Below are positions 25,971 through 35,791 of a stretch of DNA of 64,000 nt, piece after piece. The DNA comes from Serratia surfactantfaciens (GTDB taxonomy: Bacteria; Pseudomonadota; Gammaproteobacteria; Enterobacterales; Enterobacteriaceae): NCBI RefSeq assembly GCF_001642805.2, contig NZ_CP016948.1:868001-932000 (forward strand), written 5' to 3'. Made by a program: the position numbers and the translations under genes. Below the pieces are notes generated by a model. The model did not search any database. It saw only the letters and a program-made list of their open reading frames with translations, and was not told where the DNA came from. Positions within the stretch are counted from its first letter, which is position 1. Every line of letters begins with the position of its first letter.

Positions 25971-26484
25971 TTCCCAATCCTTGGATTGATATTTAACTTG
26001 TTGATTTTAAATAATAAAAAAGAAAGTTACTCCGGGGTTATTGGTAAATTTCTTATTTAAAGCGCCAGAATGGCCGAAGCGTGTCGACAGACCATTTAAC
26101 GCGTAATTCGTGCCAAAGTCCAAACGTCGCAATCTGTTACTAAATGTAAATATTCGGGATAATATTCTGATTTTCAGGCCTTATCGCAAAATCTTGAACT
26201 CTGCAGCTTTCCCAAACACAGATTATTCCTATTCGTATGAATCGTCAACATCGATCGATAGGTATTCGCCGATAGTTTATTCCTATCAAGAGGGGCCTTA
26301 TGAATGTTTTAAACGATTTAACATTAAGAATATGCTTAGTCTATATTTCGTCCGGCAATGAGTTCATCGAGGCAACGCTCCTTTTCAGCAAGGGAGTGCT
26401 ATCGCTGAGTGTATGCTCAGTGGCGGCAATATATATATAAGCCCGCCACTGAATCGATTATTTTATTGTTCTATGGAGCTGGAA
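25971..26484. promoter_or_regulatory. AT-rich control region and leader of the fimABCD-like operon
   Basis: No believable gene lies here; an 83-codon frame at 26110-26361 has random composition. The region is AT-rich. No invertible-switch repeats of the E. coli fimS type (TTGGGGCCA) are seen. Near the 3' end are two overlapping dyads (listed separately). Confidence 0.6.
26405..26451 (+). promoter_or_regulatory. Two overlapping inverted repeats in the fimA leader
   Basis: CTGAG-N6-CTCAG (26405-26420) shares the bases CAG (26418-26420) with CAGTGGCGG-N16-CCGCCACTG (26418-26451). The 16-nt loop is the AT run CAATATATATATAAGC. As RNA the two hairpins would exclude each other. As DNA the second could be an operator flanking a TATATA -10. 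The start codon is 34 bp downstream. Confidence 0.6.
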
Positions 26485-27027
26485 ATGAAAAAAGTATTAT
26501 TGCCTTTGGCTGCCCTGGTATTGTCTGCAACTGCTTCCAACGCAATGGCAGCAAACGGCACTGTTAAATTCACCGGTGAAATCAAACAGTCTACCTGCCA
26601 GGTAACTAGCGATACTCAGAATAAAGAAGTTTACTTGGGTACTTACCCAACTTCTGCTTTCCCAACCGTGGGTTCTAAATCCGCTTCTAAAGCTTTCCAG
26701 ATCTCTCTGGAAAAATGTGATGCCGGCGATTACAGCCTGCGCTTCGACGGTAACACCGTTGCTGGCAACCCAGACCTGCTGTCCGTAAGCAACGTTGGCG
26801 GTACTGGCGCAGCAGCTACCGGCGTGGGTATCGAAATCACCGATAACAATGGCAAGCCATTCGCTATCGGCGACGGTTCCAACATCAACGACGACGTAGC
26901 GAAAGTCACCATCGCTGCTGACGGTAAAGCGACCTTCAACCTGCAGGCTCGTTACCGTTCATTCGATAGCAACGTAACTGCAGGTCTGGCTAACGCTACC
27001 AGCCCGTTCACTATCGAATACAAATAA
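26485..27027 (+). CDS. fimA: Fimbrial major subunit (FimA-type pilin)
   Basis: The 180-residue chaperone-usher pilin has the signal peptide MKKVLLPLAALVLSATASNAMA, and the mature protein starts AANGTVKFTGEI. Two Cys form the pilin disulfide (QSTCQV and LEKCDAGD). The penultimate-Tyr beta-strand terminus is FTIEYK. The ATG at 26485 has TGGAGC upstream; the longer frame from 26413 has no signal peptide. Gene order pilin-chaperone-usher-adhesin is that of the S. marcescens fimABCD fimbria, which is why the symbol is given. Allele identity should be checked. Confidence 0.85.
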   Translation: MKKVLLPLAALVLSATASNAMAANGTVKFTGEIKQSTCQVTSDTQNKEVYLGTYPTSAFPTVGSKSASKAFQISLEKCDAGDYSLRFDGNTVAGNPDLLSVSNVGGTGAAATGVGIEITDNNGKPFAIGDGSNINDDVAKVTIAADGKATFNLQARYRSFDSNVTAGLANATSPFTIEYK

Positions 27028-27075
27028 TCGTCTTTCAGGACACACACGGCCAAGGATGGCCCGTAGAGGAAACCG

Positions 27076-27762
27076 ATGAAAAAGTTCTTTGCTGCTCTGC
27101 TGATGCTGGGCGCCTTTAACAGCTACGCCGGTATCCAGGTAGATGCCACTCGCGTGATCTATAAAGGCGATGACAAATCCGCCTCTCTGCCGATTCATAA
27201 CGATGCTTCAGAAGCTTATATGGTGCAGACCTGGCTGGACACCGGTGACAGAAACCAAGTGCCGAAAAATCTGCCTGTCGTTGTCGTTCCACCGATTCTG
27301 AAATTGGACGCTGCTAAAACTGCAGTTCTTCGCTTTATCTATTCCGGTAATGGCTTACCTCAGGATAAAGAAACCCTGCTGTGGATTAACGTGCAGGAAA
27401 TTCCACCGGCTCCGAAGCAAGAAAACGTGCTTCAGGTTGCGGTGCGTACCCGAATCAAACTTTTTTACCGGCCGGTGGCGTTGAAAACGACGCTGGACGA
27501 GCAAGTGCAAAACTTGCGTTGGCAGCGTGAAGGTTCACGTCTGCAAGTGGTTAACGATGGGCCGCTGCATATTACCTTTGGGGCGCTGCACTTGAAAAAC
27601 AGCGCAGGCAAGACCGTGGATGTGGACGCCAACATGGTGAGCCCGAAAGATCGCTTATCGATCAACATCCCGGCGGGCGTCAGCGTCGGCAACAAGATTG
27701 CTTTCAGTTATATCAACGATTTTGGCGGTAGAACGGAAGTCAAGGACGTTCCAGTACAATAA
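27076..27762 (+). CDS. fimB: Fimbrial periplasmic chaperone (PapD family)
   Basis: This 228-residue protein has a signal peptide (MKKFFAALLMLGAFNSYAG) and the PapD-like two-Ig-domain fold. The conserved strands are RVIYKGDDKSASLPIHN, AYMVQTWLD, PPILKLDAAKTAVLRFIYSG and LLWINVQEIPP; the last two hold the subunit-anchoring positions. It donates a strand to pilins in the periplasm. The symbol follows S. marcescens fimABCD naming and does not denote the E. coli FimB recombinase. It is 48 bp after fimA. Confidence 0.88.
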   Translation: MKKFFAALLMLGAFNSYAGIQVDATRVIYKGDDKSASLPIHNDASEAYMVQTWLDTGDRNQVPKNLPVVVVPPILKLDAAKTAVLRFIYSGNGLPQDKETLLWINVQEIPPAPKQENVLQVAVRTRIKLFYRPVALKTTLDEQVQNLRWQREGSRLQVVNDGPLHITFGALHLKNSAGKTVDVDANMVSPKDRLSINIPAGVSVGNKIAFSYINDFGGRTEVKDVPVQ

Positions 27763-27774
27763 GAGAGACAGGGA

Positions 27775-30369
27775 ATGGCAAATCAACGAAAAGTAGCAGG
27801 CGGAACGACGCGGCTGACACAGCTGATCCGAATTGCAATCATTGCTGCCAGTGCGCCGATGTTATGGAGTGAAGCGGCGCTGGCAGAGTTTAACATGTCG
27901 TTTATTCACGGCGATGAAAACCTGAGCAACGCGGAAGCGGTCGCCCAGGGCGATGCTTTGCAACCGGGCGTTTACCCATTCGACATCTACGTCAACCTGA
28001 CCCAGGTCGATCATAAGGATGTTACTTTTCGTCAGGTTAAAGGCCAGACCGCGTCTCAACCCTGCCTGAAAGTTGAAGACCTGCGCAACTACGGCATCAA
28101 ACTGCCGGAAACGCTGCAGGCCGGCAGCTGTGTTGATGTGTCTGAGTTGATTAAAGACGCCACCGTCAGCTATGACGCGGCGGTGCAGCAGATCAACATT
28201 TCCGTGCCTCAGACCATGATGGATCTGAGCGCGATCGGGGCGATCCCGCCAAGCATGTACGATGAAGGCATCAACGCGCTGTTCGCCAACTATAACTTCA
28301 ACTACAACAAGAACAGCTATCGCCGAGATGACGCCGACGACAGCGAGTACATGTTCCTCGCGCTGAACAGCGGCCTCAACCTGGGCAGATGGCGCCTGCG
28401 CAACAACTCCACCTGGGACAAGCAGAGTGGCAGTAGCAGCAACTGGACCAACGTCTCCTCCTGGGCCGAGACCGATATCGTGCCTTGGCGCAGCCGTTTG
28501 GTGATGGGCCAGGCGAGCACCAACAACAGCGTGTTCAACAGCTTCCAGTTCCGCGGGGTGCAACTCTCCAGCGTTGACGACATGCTGCCGGACAGCCTGC
28601 GCGGTTATGCGCCGGTGGTGCGCGGCGTGGCGGCGACCAACGCCCGCGTCGAGATCCGTCAGAACGGTTACGTCATCTATAGTACCAACGTCGCGCCGGG
28701 TCCTTTTGAGATCCACGACGTCTATCCGCATACTAACAACGGTGACCTGCAGGTCACCGTGAACGAGGCCGACGGTTCGCACAAAACGTTCAGCGTCGCC
28801 TACTCTTCCGTGGCCAACATGCTGCGCGAAGGCATTTGGAACTTCCAGCTGACCGCCGGTAAATACCACAACGGTAACGGCGGCTATCAGCCGAAACTGA
28901 TCCAGGGTACTGCGGCATACGGCATGAACTATGGCCTGACGCCGTTCGGCGGCGCCATCATCGCCGAGCACTACCGTTCTGCTGCCGTGGGTATCGGTAA
29001 GAGCCTGGGATCATGGGGTGCCATCTCCGTGGACGGTTCTATCTCTGATACCGAGCTGGCGAATGGCGATCGCAAGCAGGGGCAGAGCTTCCGTTTCCTG
29101 TACTCCAAGTCGCTCAACCAGATGGGCACCAACTTCCAGTTGGCGGGTTATCGCTATGCGACTTCCGGTTACTACGATCTGAGCGATGCGGTCCAGGAGC
29201 GCAACAGCTGGCGCAACGGCATTTATGCCAACGATTACTGGGATCCGAACGATCTGCAGCCGGGCCAGCCTTCCTGGAGCAACAACCAGAAACGTACCCG
29301 ATACACCGCGCGCTACGGCAACAAGCGTGAACGCGTCGAGCTGTCGCTCAGCCAGCAGCTGTGGGCGGGCGCCAGCCTGTACGCCAACGTGAGCCACCAG
29401 AACTACTGGGGCGTGTCCGGCAACGATCGCACGATTCAACTGGGTTACAACGACGGCTTCAAGCGTATTTCCTACGGGGTTTATCTGCAGGATACGCGCG
29501 GCCAGTACGGCTATTCCGATCGCAGCGTGAACTTCACAATGTCGATTCCGCTGGATTGGGGCCAGAGCAACAACTCGACCACCGCCAACTTCAGCGCGGC
29601 GCACAGCAAACAGAGCGGCGACAGCTACTCGACCGGCATCAGCGGCACCATGCTGGACGACCGTCGCATGAACTACTCAGTTTCCACCGGGCATACGCAG
29701 TCCTCCGGTCAGAGCAGCAACCTGAACCTGGGCTACAGCAGCAGCATCGGTAACATCGACGGTAGCTATGCCTACAGCTCGAAATACCGCCAGGAAGGGC
29801 TGGGCGTCTCCGGCGGCCTGCTGGTGCACTCCGGCGGCGCGACCCTGACGCAGCCGTTGCAGAACACCATCTTGCTGGTGGAAGCGAAAGACGCCAAAGG
29901 CGTGCGTCTGGAAAACCAGCCGGGCGTGACCATCGATCGCTTCGGTTATGCGGTTGTGCCGTCGGCCAACCCGTACCGCTACAACTATGTAGCGCTGCGC
30001 ACCGAAGATTTCGGGCCGGGCCTGGATGTGCCGGTGGCCAGTAAGCAAGTGGTGCCGACCGAGAAGTCGGTGGTGAAGGTGAGCTTCGATACCTTCAAGG
30101 GCGTCAGCCTGCTGATTCACGCTCGTCTGGGTGACAACGGTTATCCGGCCATCGGCGCCGGCGTGTTCAACGAGTCCGGCCGCAACAGCGGCACCGTGGG
30201 CCTGGAAGGCGCAACCTATGTTTCCGGCGTGAAAGCGGGTGAGAAACTGACGATCAAATGGGGTCCGAAAGCCGATCAGCAATGCGTACTGCCGATTCCG
30301 GCGGACGTGGGCGACAAACAAGCGGCCATGGGATATCAGGAACTGACCCTGCAATGCCAAAAACTGTAA
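27775..30369 (+). CDS. fimC: Fimbrial outer membrane usher (PapC/FimD family)
   Basis: The 864-residue protein has a long signal segment ending near AALAEF. The N-terminal chaperone-binding domain has conserved FNMSFIHGDEN and QPCLKVEDLRNYGI. The beta-barrel has the plug region PFEIHDVYPHTNNGDLQVTV. The C-terminal domains end with GEKLTIKWGPKADQQCVLPI. The usher assembles and secretes the fimbria at the outer membrane. It starts 12 bp after the chaperone gene and ends 8 bp before the adhesin gene. The symbol follows S. marcescens fimABCD usage. Confidence 0.9.
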   Translation: MANQRKVAGGTTRLTQLIRIAIIAASAPMLWSEAALAEFNMSFIHGDENLSNAEAVAQGDALQPGVYPFDIYVNLTQVDHKDVTFRQVKGQTASQPCLKVEDLRNYGIKLPETLQAGSCVDVSELIKDATVSYDAAVQQINISVPQTMMDLSAIGAIPPSMYDEGINALFANYNFNYNKNSYRRDDADDSEYMFLALNSGLNLGRWRLRNNSTWDKQSGSSSNWTNVSSWAETDIVPWRSRLVMGQASTNNSVFNSFQFRGVQLSSVDDMLPDSLRGYAPVVRGVAATNARVEIRQNGYVIYSTNVAPGPFEIHDVYPHTNNGDLQVTVNEADGSHKTFSVAYSSVANMLREGIWNFQLTAGKYHNGNGGYQPKLIQGTAAYGMNYGLTPFGGAIIAEHYRSAAVGIGKSLGSWGAISVDGSISDTELANGDRKQGQSFRFLYSKSLNQMGTNFQLAGYRYATSGYYDLSDAVQERNSWRNGIYANDYWDPNDLQPGQPSWSNNQKRTRYTARYGNKRERVELSLSQQLWAGASLYANVSHQNYWGVSGNDRTIQLGYNDGFKRISYGVYLQDTRGQYGYSDRSVNFTMSIPLDWGQSNNSTTANFSAAHSKQSGDSYSTGISGTMLDDRRMNYSVSTGHTQSSGQSSNLNLGYSSSIGNIDGSYAYSSKYRQEGLGVSGGLLVHSGGATLTQPLQNTILLVEAKDAKGVRLENQPGVTIDRFGYAVVPSANPYRYNYVALRTEDFGPGLDVPVASKQVVPTEKSVVKVSFDTFKGVSLLIHARLGDNGYPAIGAGVFNESGRNSGTVGLEGATYVSGVKAGEKLTIKWGPKADQQCVLPIPADVGDKQAAMGYQELTLQCQKL

Positions 30370-30377
30370 GGTACACC

Positions 30378-31451
30378 ATGAACTTGAGCAAATTAGCACG
30401 TAACACACTTCTGTCGGTGGTGGGGCTGGCGGGGTTGGCGATGGCGCAACAGGCGGCGGCGATGCAGTGCCGCTTCGGCAACTCGACGGGTTCAAAAAAC
30501 CCGGTTGGCAGCGTAACGCAGGATATCGACGTCGGCCGCCCGATCGTGCTGGCCGCCAGCGACTTCGTCAAAGGCAACCTGATTTGGCGTTCGCAGAACT
30601 TTACCTCCACCTTTACCTGCTGGGATACGGATAACTACCCGCGCGGAGAGAACGCTTACATCTATTGGAACCCGCAGAACTCGTTCGGTGCACTGGATAA
30701 GTCGCTGGAGATTGGGGTATCGATCAACGGGCGTGATTATGACGCGATCAACCTGAAGCAAAGCTCCAACCGGCCGACGGGCCCTGATTTGGGGCCGGGT
30801 ACCAAACCGGGTAGTAACAGAAGAAAAGCCGATCCTCAGGCGGTGACTGCCACCTATTCGGTGTATATCAAAGCCACCGGGGTGAAACCGCCGGCGGGTA
30901 ACTTCCCGCCATTGGCGCGCGCGTCGCTGTTCCAGATCGATGGTGAGTTGGGGCTGAACGCCACCAAAGACAGCAACTTTAACGCCTATATCAAAGGGTT
31001 GGACAAGATCCGCGTGATTCAGTGCAACCCGCAGATCACCGTATTGGCCAACAACGGCGCCAGCGTCGATTTCGGCGTGCTGACGACTTCCAGCGCCAAA
31101 ACCGGCACTATCGCCAAACAGGTGCCGTTCGACATCAAGGCCAGCCTGAGCGGCGGCGAGTGCGCCGGCCAGTCTCTGCAAGCCAGTTTTAGCAGTACCA
31201 ATGCCGATCCGTCAGACAACACGCAGATCCTGCCGACCACCCAACCGGGCGTGGCAATCTTCCTGACGCAGCAGCGCGACACCAGTAAAAAACCGATCCC
31301 TCTGCAAACTAACGTGGATTTCGGCGGTGTGCTGCAGGATAAGCAGAACGAAGTGAAAGAGACCTTTATCGCGAACCTGAAGTGGTTGACCAATACGCCG
31401 AAGACCGGGGTGTTCAACGCCACCGCCAACGTCGACGTCACCTTCAAATAA
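30378..31451 (+). CDS. fimD: Fimbrial tip adhesin
   Basis: The ATG at 30378 begins a signal peptide MNLSKLARNTLLSVVGLAG; an in-frame ATG at 30258 lies inside the usher gene and was rejected. The 357-residue product has an N-terminal lectin-like domain of about 190 residues, with cysteines at QCRFGN and TFTCWD. A C-terminal pilin domain has CNPQITVLANNGASVDFGV, GGECAGQS and the donor-accepting terminus ANVDVTFK. It should cap the fimbria and bind the receptor; its ligand is unknown. It ends before a strong terminator. Confidence 0.86.
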   Translation: MNLSKLARNTLLSVVGLAGLAMAQQAAAMQCRFGNSTGSKNPVGSVTQDIDVGRPIVLAASDFVKGNLIWRSQNFTSTFTCWDTDNYPRGENAYIYWNPQNSFGALDKSLEIGVSINGRDYDAINLKQSSNRPTGPDLGPGTKPGSNRRKADPQAVTATYSVYIKATGVKPPAGNFPPLARASLFQIDGELGLNATKDSNFNAYIKGLDKIRVIQCNPQITVLANNGASVDFGVLTTSSAKTGTIAKQVPFDIKASLSGGECAGQSLQASFSSTNADPSDNTQILPTTQPGVAIFLTQQRDTSKKPIPLQTNVDFGGVLQDKQNEVKETFIANLKWLTNTPKTGVFNATANVDVTFK

Positions 31452-31472
31452 TCCGGTGTCTCTTCGATAAAA

Positions 31473-31508
31473 AAGGGTTCAGTTCTTCGCGAACTGAACC
31501 CTTTTTTT
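31473..31508 (+). terminator. Terminator of the fimABCD-like operon
   Basis: GGGTTCAGTTC-N5-GAACTGAACCC (11-bp stem) followed by a run of seven T. The preceding A-run lets it also serve the convergent activator gene. Confidence 0.95.
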
Positions 31509-31527
31509 GTACTTTGCAGCGTGCCGA

Positions 31528-31986
31528 TTAACGCAGCCCCATCCAACTGGTGCAGACGCCTTCCGGCGGCTTGCCCGCATACCAACGAGGCAGCGTAGGG
31601 GCATCATGGCGCGGTTCGGCCTCCGCCTCTACCGGCTGCGCCGGCCATTCCGCGACGTCCCAGCGGGTGGTGCGGCGGTACACTGCCGGGGTTTTGCCGA
31701 ACTGTTTCTTGAAGGCGCGTGAGAACGAAGGCTGAGAATCGAAGTGGTATTGCAGGGCGATATCCAGGATCGGGCGTGGGCTGGAACGCAGCGCCTGCGC
31801 CGCCTGCGAAAGACGCCGCTCGCGGATATAGCTGCCGAGTGCATGGCCGGTGGTGCTGCGGAACATGCGCTGCAGGTGCCATTTGGAGTAGCCCGACTTG
31901 GCTGCGACGTTGTCCAGCAGCAGCGGTTGATCCAGATGAGTTTCAATCCAGTCTAGTAAATCGTGAATGATATTGACGCGATCCAT
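31528..31986 (-). CDS. AraC family activator of the MarA/SoxS/Rob group
   Basis: The first 110 of 152 residues are a two-HTH AraC/XylS domain close to Rob (DLLDWIETHLDQPL, AAKSGYSKWHLQRMF, DIALQYHFDSQPSFSRAF, KKQFGKTPAVYRR). Rob, SoxS and MarA activate multidrug-efflux and oxidative-stress genes at marboxes. Unlike SoxS (107) and MarA (127), this one carries a C-terminal tail of about 40 residues rich in Pro/Glu/Trp. It is far shorter than Rob (289). The tail has no recognisable domain. Which stress gene set it controls is unknown. Confidence 0.85.
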   Translation of the reverse strand: MDRVNIIHDLLDWIETHLDQPLLLDNVAAKSGYSKWHLQRMFRSTTGHALGSYIRERRLSQAAQALRSSPRPILDIALQYHFDSQPSFSRAFKKQFGKTPAVYRRTTRWDVAEWPAQPVEAEAEPRHDAPTLPRWYAGKPPEGVCTSWMGLR

Positions 31987-32146
31987 GGTTTTAGTTCTCC
32001 CGCAAAAACGACATTCAGGTCACAGTGACTTAGCTTAATTATCCAAGAATATACTTTGATAATAGGCGCGAGCACGCCGTTACGCAAGGGTGAAGCGGGG
32101 GTAAAAAGGTGGCCAAAAATGCTCTTTGAGCGGCAGGGGTATAGAA

Positions 32147-32171
32147 AAAAGGCCGCATAAAGCGGCCTTTT
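32147..32171. terminator. Terminator after mqo
   Basis: AAAAGGCCGC-N5-GCGGCCTTTT lies just downstream of the mqo stop codon on the minus strand and is symmetrical enough to work both ways. Confidence 0.88.
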
Positions 32172-32191
32172 CAGCAAGAAATGATGGGAAA

Positions 32192-33772
32192 TCAGTTGGT
32201 TTCCGGTTTCACTTCAATGTAGTTCAGACCCAGCACGCTGCTGGTGTAGCCGCGGATCTTGTTGGTCATCTCGATATCGCCGTTCAGCTTGTGGCCGTAA
32301 GACGGGATGATCTCTTTCAGTTTGCTCTGCCATTCCGGCGTCGCCACTTTGTCTTTGAACACGGTTTCCATCAGATGCAGCATGATCGGTGCAGCGGTGG
32401 AAGCGCCCGGCGAAGCGCCCAGCAGAGCGGCGATGCTGCCGTCTTCGGAGCTGACGACTTCGGTGCCGAACTGCAGCACGCCGCCTTTATCCGCGTCTTT
32501 CTTGATGATCTGCACGCGTTGGCCTGCGGTCCACAGCTTCCAGTCTTCCTGCTTGGCGTCCGGGAAGTACTCTTTCAGCGCGGCGAAGCGATCGTCGTCG
32601 TTCATCATCAGCTGGCCGACCAGGTATTTCACCAGATCGAAGTTATCCAGACCGACGTGGGTCATCGGCATCAGGTTCGAGGTGCTCAGCGAGTGCAGCA
32701 GATCGAACAGCGAGCCGTTCTTCAGGAACTTGCTGGAGAAGGTGGCGAACGGCCCGAACAGCAGCACGCGCTTGCCGTCCAGCATGCGGGTATCCAGGTG
32801 CGGCACGGACATCGGCGGCGAACCTACGCTGGCCAGGCCGTACACTTTGGCCAGGTGCTGGTTGGCGATCTCCGGATTGGTGGTGACCAGGAACTGGCCG
32901 CCGACCGGGAAACCGCCGTAGCCGTCGGCTTCAGGGATGCCGGATTTCTGCAGCAGGGTCAGGGATGCGCCGCCTGCGCCGATGAACACGAACTTGGCGT
33001 TAACGGTGGTTTCTTTACCGTCGCGGTTCAGATCGGCAACGGTCACGCTCCAGGTCTGGTCGGCGTTGCGCTTGATGTCGCGCACTTCGTGGCTCAGGTT
33101 CAGCTTGAACTTGTCGCTGGTGCTCAGCGCGTCAACCAGCTGGTGGGTGATCACGCCGAAGTTGACGTCGGTACCCAGCGGCATGCGGGTGGCGGCGATT
33201 TTCTGCGCCGGATCGCGGCCGTTCATCACCAGCGGTGCCCACTGCTTGATTTGCGCAGGATCTTCGGAGTATTCCATGCCGCGGAACAGGGTGCTGTGCT
33301 GCAGCGCCGCGTAGCGTTTACGCAGGAAGTTGACGTTGTCGTCGCCCCACACGAAGCTCATGTGCGGCACGCTGTTAATGAAGGATTTCGGATCTTTCAG
33401 GACATCGTTTTTCACCTGATAAGACCAGAACTGACGGGAGATTTCGAAAGACTCGTTGACCTTCACCGCCTTGCTGATGTCGATGGTGCCATCGGCTTTT
33501 TCCGGCGTGTAGTTCATTTCGCTGAAGGCGGAGTGGCCGGTACCGGCGTTGTTCCAGCCGTTGGAGCTCTCTTCCGCCACGCCGTTCATGCGCTCGTACA
33601 TGTCGATGGTCCAGGTCGGCTCCAGCTCATGCAGATAGGTACCCAAGGTGGCGCTCATGATGCCGCCGCCGATCAACACCACGTCGACGGTTTTATTCTT
33701 CTCTTCAGCCGCCGCCTGCTGCGTGACGCTAAACAGGCTGAGACTGAAAATCAGGACGAGTAATTTTCTCAT
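32192..33772 (-). CDS. mqo: Malate:quinone oxidoreductase
   Basis: The 526-residue FAD protein has the dinucleotide motif [17 protein letters not shown] after an N-terminal signal-like segment ([22 protein letters not shown]). Conserved Mqo blocks include [28 protein letters not shown] and [14 protein letters not shown]. It oxidises malate to oxaloacetate and delivers electrons to the quinone pool, an alternative to NAD malate dehydrogenase in the TCA cycle. The hydrophobic N-terminus suggests membrane association or export and is seen in related enterobacterial enzymes. It is single-gene, followed by a strong terminator. Confidence 0.95.
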   Translation of the reverse strand: MRKLLVLIFSLSLFSVTQQAAAEEKNKTVDVVLIGGGIMSATLGTYLHELEPTWTIDMYERMNGVAEESSNGWNNAGTGHSAFSEMNYTPEKADGTIDISKAVKVNESFEISRQFWSYQVKNDVLKDPKSFINSVPHMSFVWGDDNVNFLRKRYAALQHSTLFRGMEYSEDPAQIKQWAPLVMNGRDPAQKIAATRMPLGTDVNFGVITHQLVDALSTSDKFKLNLSHEVRDIKRNADQTWSVTVADLNRDGKETTVNAKFVFIGAGGASLTLLQKSGIPEADGYGGFPVGGQFLVTTNPEIANQHLAKVYGLASVGSPPMSVPHLDTRMLDGKRVLLFGPFATFSSKFLKNGSLFDLLHSLSTSNLMPMTHVGLDNFDLVKYLVGQLMMNDDDRFAALKEYFPDAKQEDWKLWTAGQRVQIIKKDADKGGVLQFGTEVVSSEDGSIAALLGASPGASTAAPIMLHLMETVFKDKVATPEWQSKLKEIIPSYGHKLNGDIEMTNKIRGYTSSVLGLNYIEVKPETN

Positions 33773-34233
33773 TGAATTAAATCTCTTGTGTGTAAATTCT
33801 ACTCATTGCAGGTGAAAGAATTTAGCGGGAGTTACCCTGGAAAATAATGAAGCCGACCGCCCGGCGTGAGCCGATAGGCAGCGATAATGCCTTTTTGTTA
33901 ATAGGGTTTTTAACGAAAAGTGAACTATTGCAGGCCGTCCGGATGCAAATTGATCGGTTCACGTTACTGGCGGGGTATTATTGTTTGCGAGAATGTTAAA
34001 AACTACTTTTGTAACTAAAAAAAATGAATATAAGCAAAAAACGGCCGGTTGTTGTCGCAGGAATAAACAGAGAGGGGGGAAGGGCTATATAACCGCGTTA
34101 TTTCCAAGGGTTAATTGTCGCGTAATTAGACGTTATTTCGTTATCACACAATAATTGCGGTTAAATTGCAAATACGCATCGGTAACCAATAATAAATGGC
34201 CGCCATTGCGGGCGGCCAGGATTCACAAGGCGA
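33773..34233. other. Intergenic region between phoA and mqo
   Basis: These 461 bases, largely AT-rich, hold no gene that I can support. The mqo promoter should lie in the left half. The right end holds a phoA terminator-like hairpin. Confidence 0.6.
34197..34217 (-). terminator. Hairpin after phoA
   Basis: On the minus strand GGCCGCC-CGCAAT-GGCGGCC is followed by ATTTATT. The stem is strong but the U-tract is poor, so termination may be incomplete. Confidence 0.6.
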
Positions 34234-35661
34234 TTACTTGATGCCCATCGCATCGCGCATGGTGAAGAACAGATCGGTCTGATCGGTCAGGCCCACCACG
34301 TTGGCGGCGTGCGGGCCATAGGCCGCAACGCGCAGCTGGGTGCCGGTGTGCCCCTGCGACTCCTCTTCCGAGTTGCCGTAACTCAGGGTCATCGGCGCGC
34401 CGTCTTTGGTGGTCAGCGTCTGGGTCAGGCCCGGCGCTTTGGCGTCGGCGGCGACGATCTGGCTGGAATGCGCGTGATCGGCGGTGACGATCACCAGCGT
34501 GTTGCCGTCGGCGCGGGCGAAGGCCAGCGCTTTTTGCACCGCTTCGTCCAAATCGACGGTTTCGCCAATCTGCCCGCATGGGTTGGCGGCGTGATCCTGC
34601 TTATCGATCGACGCGCCCTCTACCTGCAGGAAGAAGCCGTTCGGGTTGTCTTTCAGCAGCGCGATCGCTTTTTCGGTCATCGCCGCCAGCGTTGGCGTGG
34701 CGGCGGTGCGCGCCGGGTTGTTTTCGCAGGTTACCGCCGGTTTGTCGAGGTTGCCGTGGTAGCTGGCTTTCGGCCCCAGCCAGCGCACCGGCATGTTGCC
34801 GTCGGCGAACAGGCCCAGCAGCGGTTTTTGCTGGTTGGCCAGGGTGACGGCCTGCAGTTCATCCGCGTTGCTGACCCACTGATAGCCCTGCGCCGCCGCC
34901 TGGTCTTTCAGCGATTTCCCCTGCCATTCGCCGCTTTTTGCCAGCTGGTTGAAGGATTTCGCGCCGCCTCCCAGCGTGACGTCGGCGCGGGTTTTCAGCA
35001 ACTGTTCGGTGATGGAGCCGCGGCCGCCGTTTTCCAGCGCGTTAGCGGCGCATTTCTCGCTGGTTTCCTCCGGGCCATAGCATTTGCGCGAGGTGACGTG
35101 CGACACCAGCGCCGCCGGCGTGGCGTCCTGCAGTTCGGCGGTGGAGACGTTGCCGGTGGCCTTGCCGGCCGCCTTGGCGATCTCCAGCAGCGTCGGCTGG
35201 TCTTTGCCGTTCACGTCCACGCCGAGCGCGCCGTTATAGGTTTTCACCCCGGTGGCCCAGGCGGTGGCCGAGGCGGCGGAGTCGGTCACGTAATCCGGCT
35301 TGTGGGTTTTCTTGTCCAGCGAGTAATGCGTGTATTGCCCGGTCAGCGGCAGGGCGTCGATGCCCTTGAAGTAACCGCCCGCGCCCTCAGCGTAGTTGCG
35401 CGCGGCGGTGATCTCGGAATCCCCCATGCCGTCGCCGATCAGCAGGATCACGTTTTTCGCTGGTTTGTCCGACAGCGACGCCTTCAGCGCGGCGGTCTGA
35501 TCGCCGGCCAGACGACGGGCGCCACCCGGTTCGACGAGGTTGCCGCGCGCGGCGCGCTCGGTCAGGCCATCGGCATTGGCCGAGGTTTCTGCCGCGAGGG
35601 CGGAGGAACAGAGCAGGGCGGACAGCACGGCGCCGGCGATCAGGGATACAGCAGGTTGCAT
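34234..35661 (-). CDS. phoA: Periplasmic alkaline phosphatase
   Basis: The 475-residue precursor has a signal peptide ([23 protein letters not shown]). Alkaline phosphatase motifs are present: metal ligand and turn [14 protein letters not shown], nucleophile Ser in [15 protein letters not shown], zinc/magnesium ligands in [27 protein letters not shown] and the late [13 protein letters not shown]. It hydrolyses phosphate monoesters in the periplasm under phosphate starvation. A Pho box lies 75-92 bp upstream, predicting PhoB control. Disulfide cysteines are present (KCYGPEE, KCAANA, TCENN, NPCGQ). Confidence 0.96.
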   Translation of the reverse strand: MQPAVSLIAGAVLSALLCSSALAAETSANADGLTERAARGNLVEPGGARRLAGDQTAALKASLSDKPAKNVILLIGDGMGDSEITAARNYAEGAGGYFKGIDALPLTGQYTHYSLDKKTHKPDYVTDSAASATAWATGVKTYNGALGVDVNGKDQPTLLEIAKAAGKATGNVSTAELQDATPAALVSHVTSRKCYGPEETSEKCAANALENGGRGSITEQLLKTRADVTLGGGAKSFNQLAKSGEWQGKSLKDQAAAQGYQWVSNADELQAVTLANQQKPLLGLFADGNMPVRWLGPKASYHGNLDKPAVTCENNPARTAATPTLAAMTEKAIALLKDNPNGFFLQVEGASIDKQDHAANPCGQIGETVDLDEAVQKALAFARADGNTLVIVTADHAHSSQIVAADAKAPGLTQTLTTKDGAPMTLSYGNSEEESQGHTGTQLRVAAYGPHAANVVGLTDQTDLFFTMRDAMGIK

Positions 35662-35735
35662 GGGGTAAGCTCCTTGTCGTAATACAACAATGTAAATAAC
35701 ATCAAATTGTTACGTAAGGAGAGTAGAGCAGAGGG

Positions 35736-35753
35736 ATGACAATTTTATGACAG
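35736..35753 (-). promoter_or_regulatory. Pho box (PhoB site) upstream of phoA
   Basis: Read on the minus strand it is CTGTCATAAAATTGTCAT, two 7-bp CTGTCAT-like direct repeats with an AT spacer. It differs at a single position from the E. coli consensus CTGTCATAAAACTGTCAT. It is positioned to replace the -35 of the phoA promoter; a TACTCT lies about 11-17 nt downstream. Confidence 0.85.
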
Positions 35754-35791
35754 CGAAAATGGGACGACCCGACGGTCATCCCGTTTGGCAT

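Noticed and set aside
26110..26361. 83-codon frame upstream of fimA
   Set aside because: AT-driven composition, no ribosome site and no recognisable domain; it lies in a control region.
25971..26484. Possible fim-type phase-variation switch upstream of fimA
   Set aside because: No pair of recombinase-type inverted repeats flanks a promoter segment, and no fimB/fimE-like integrase gene lies nearby.
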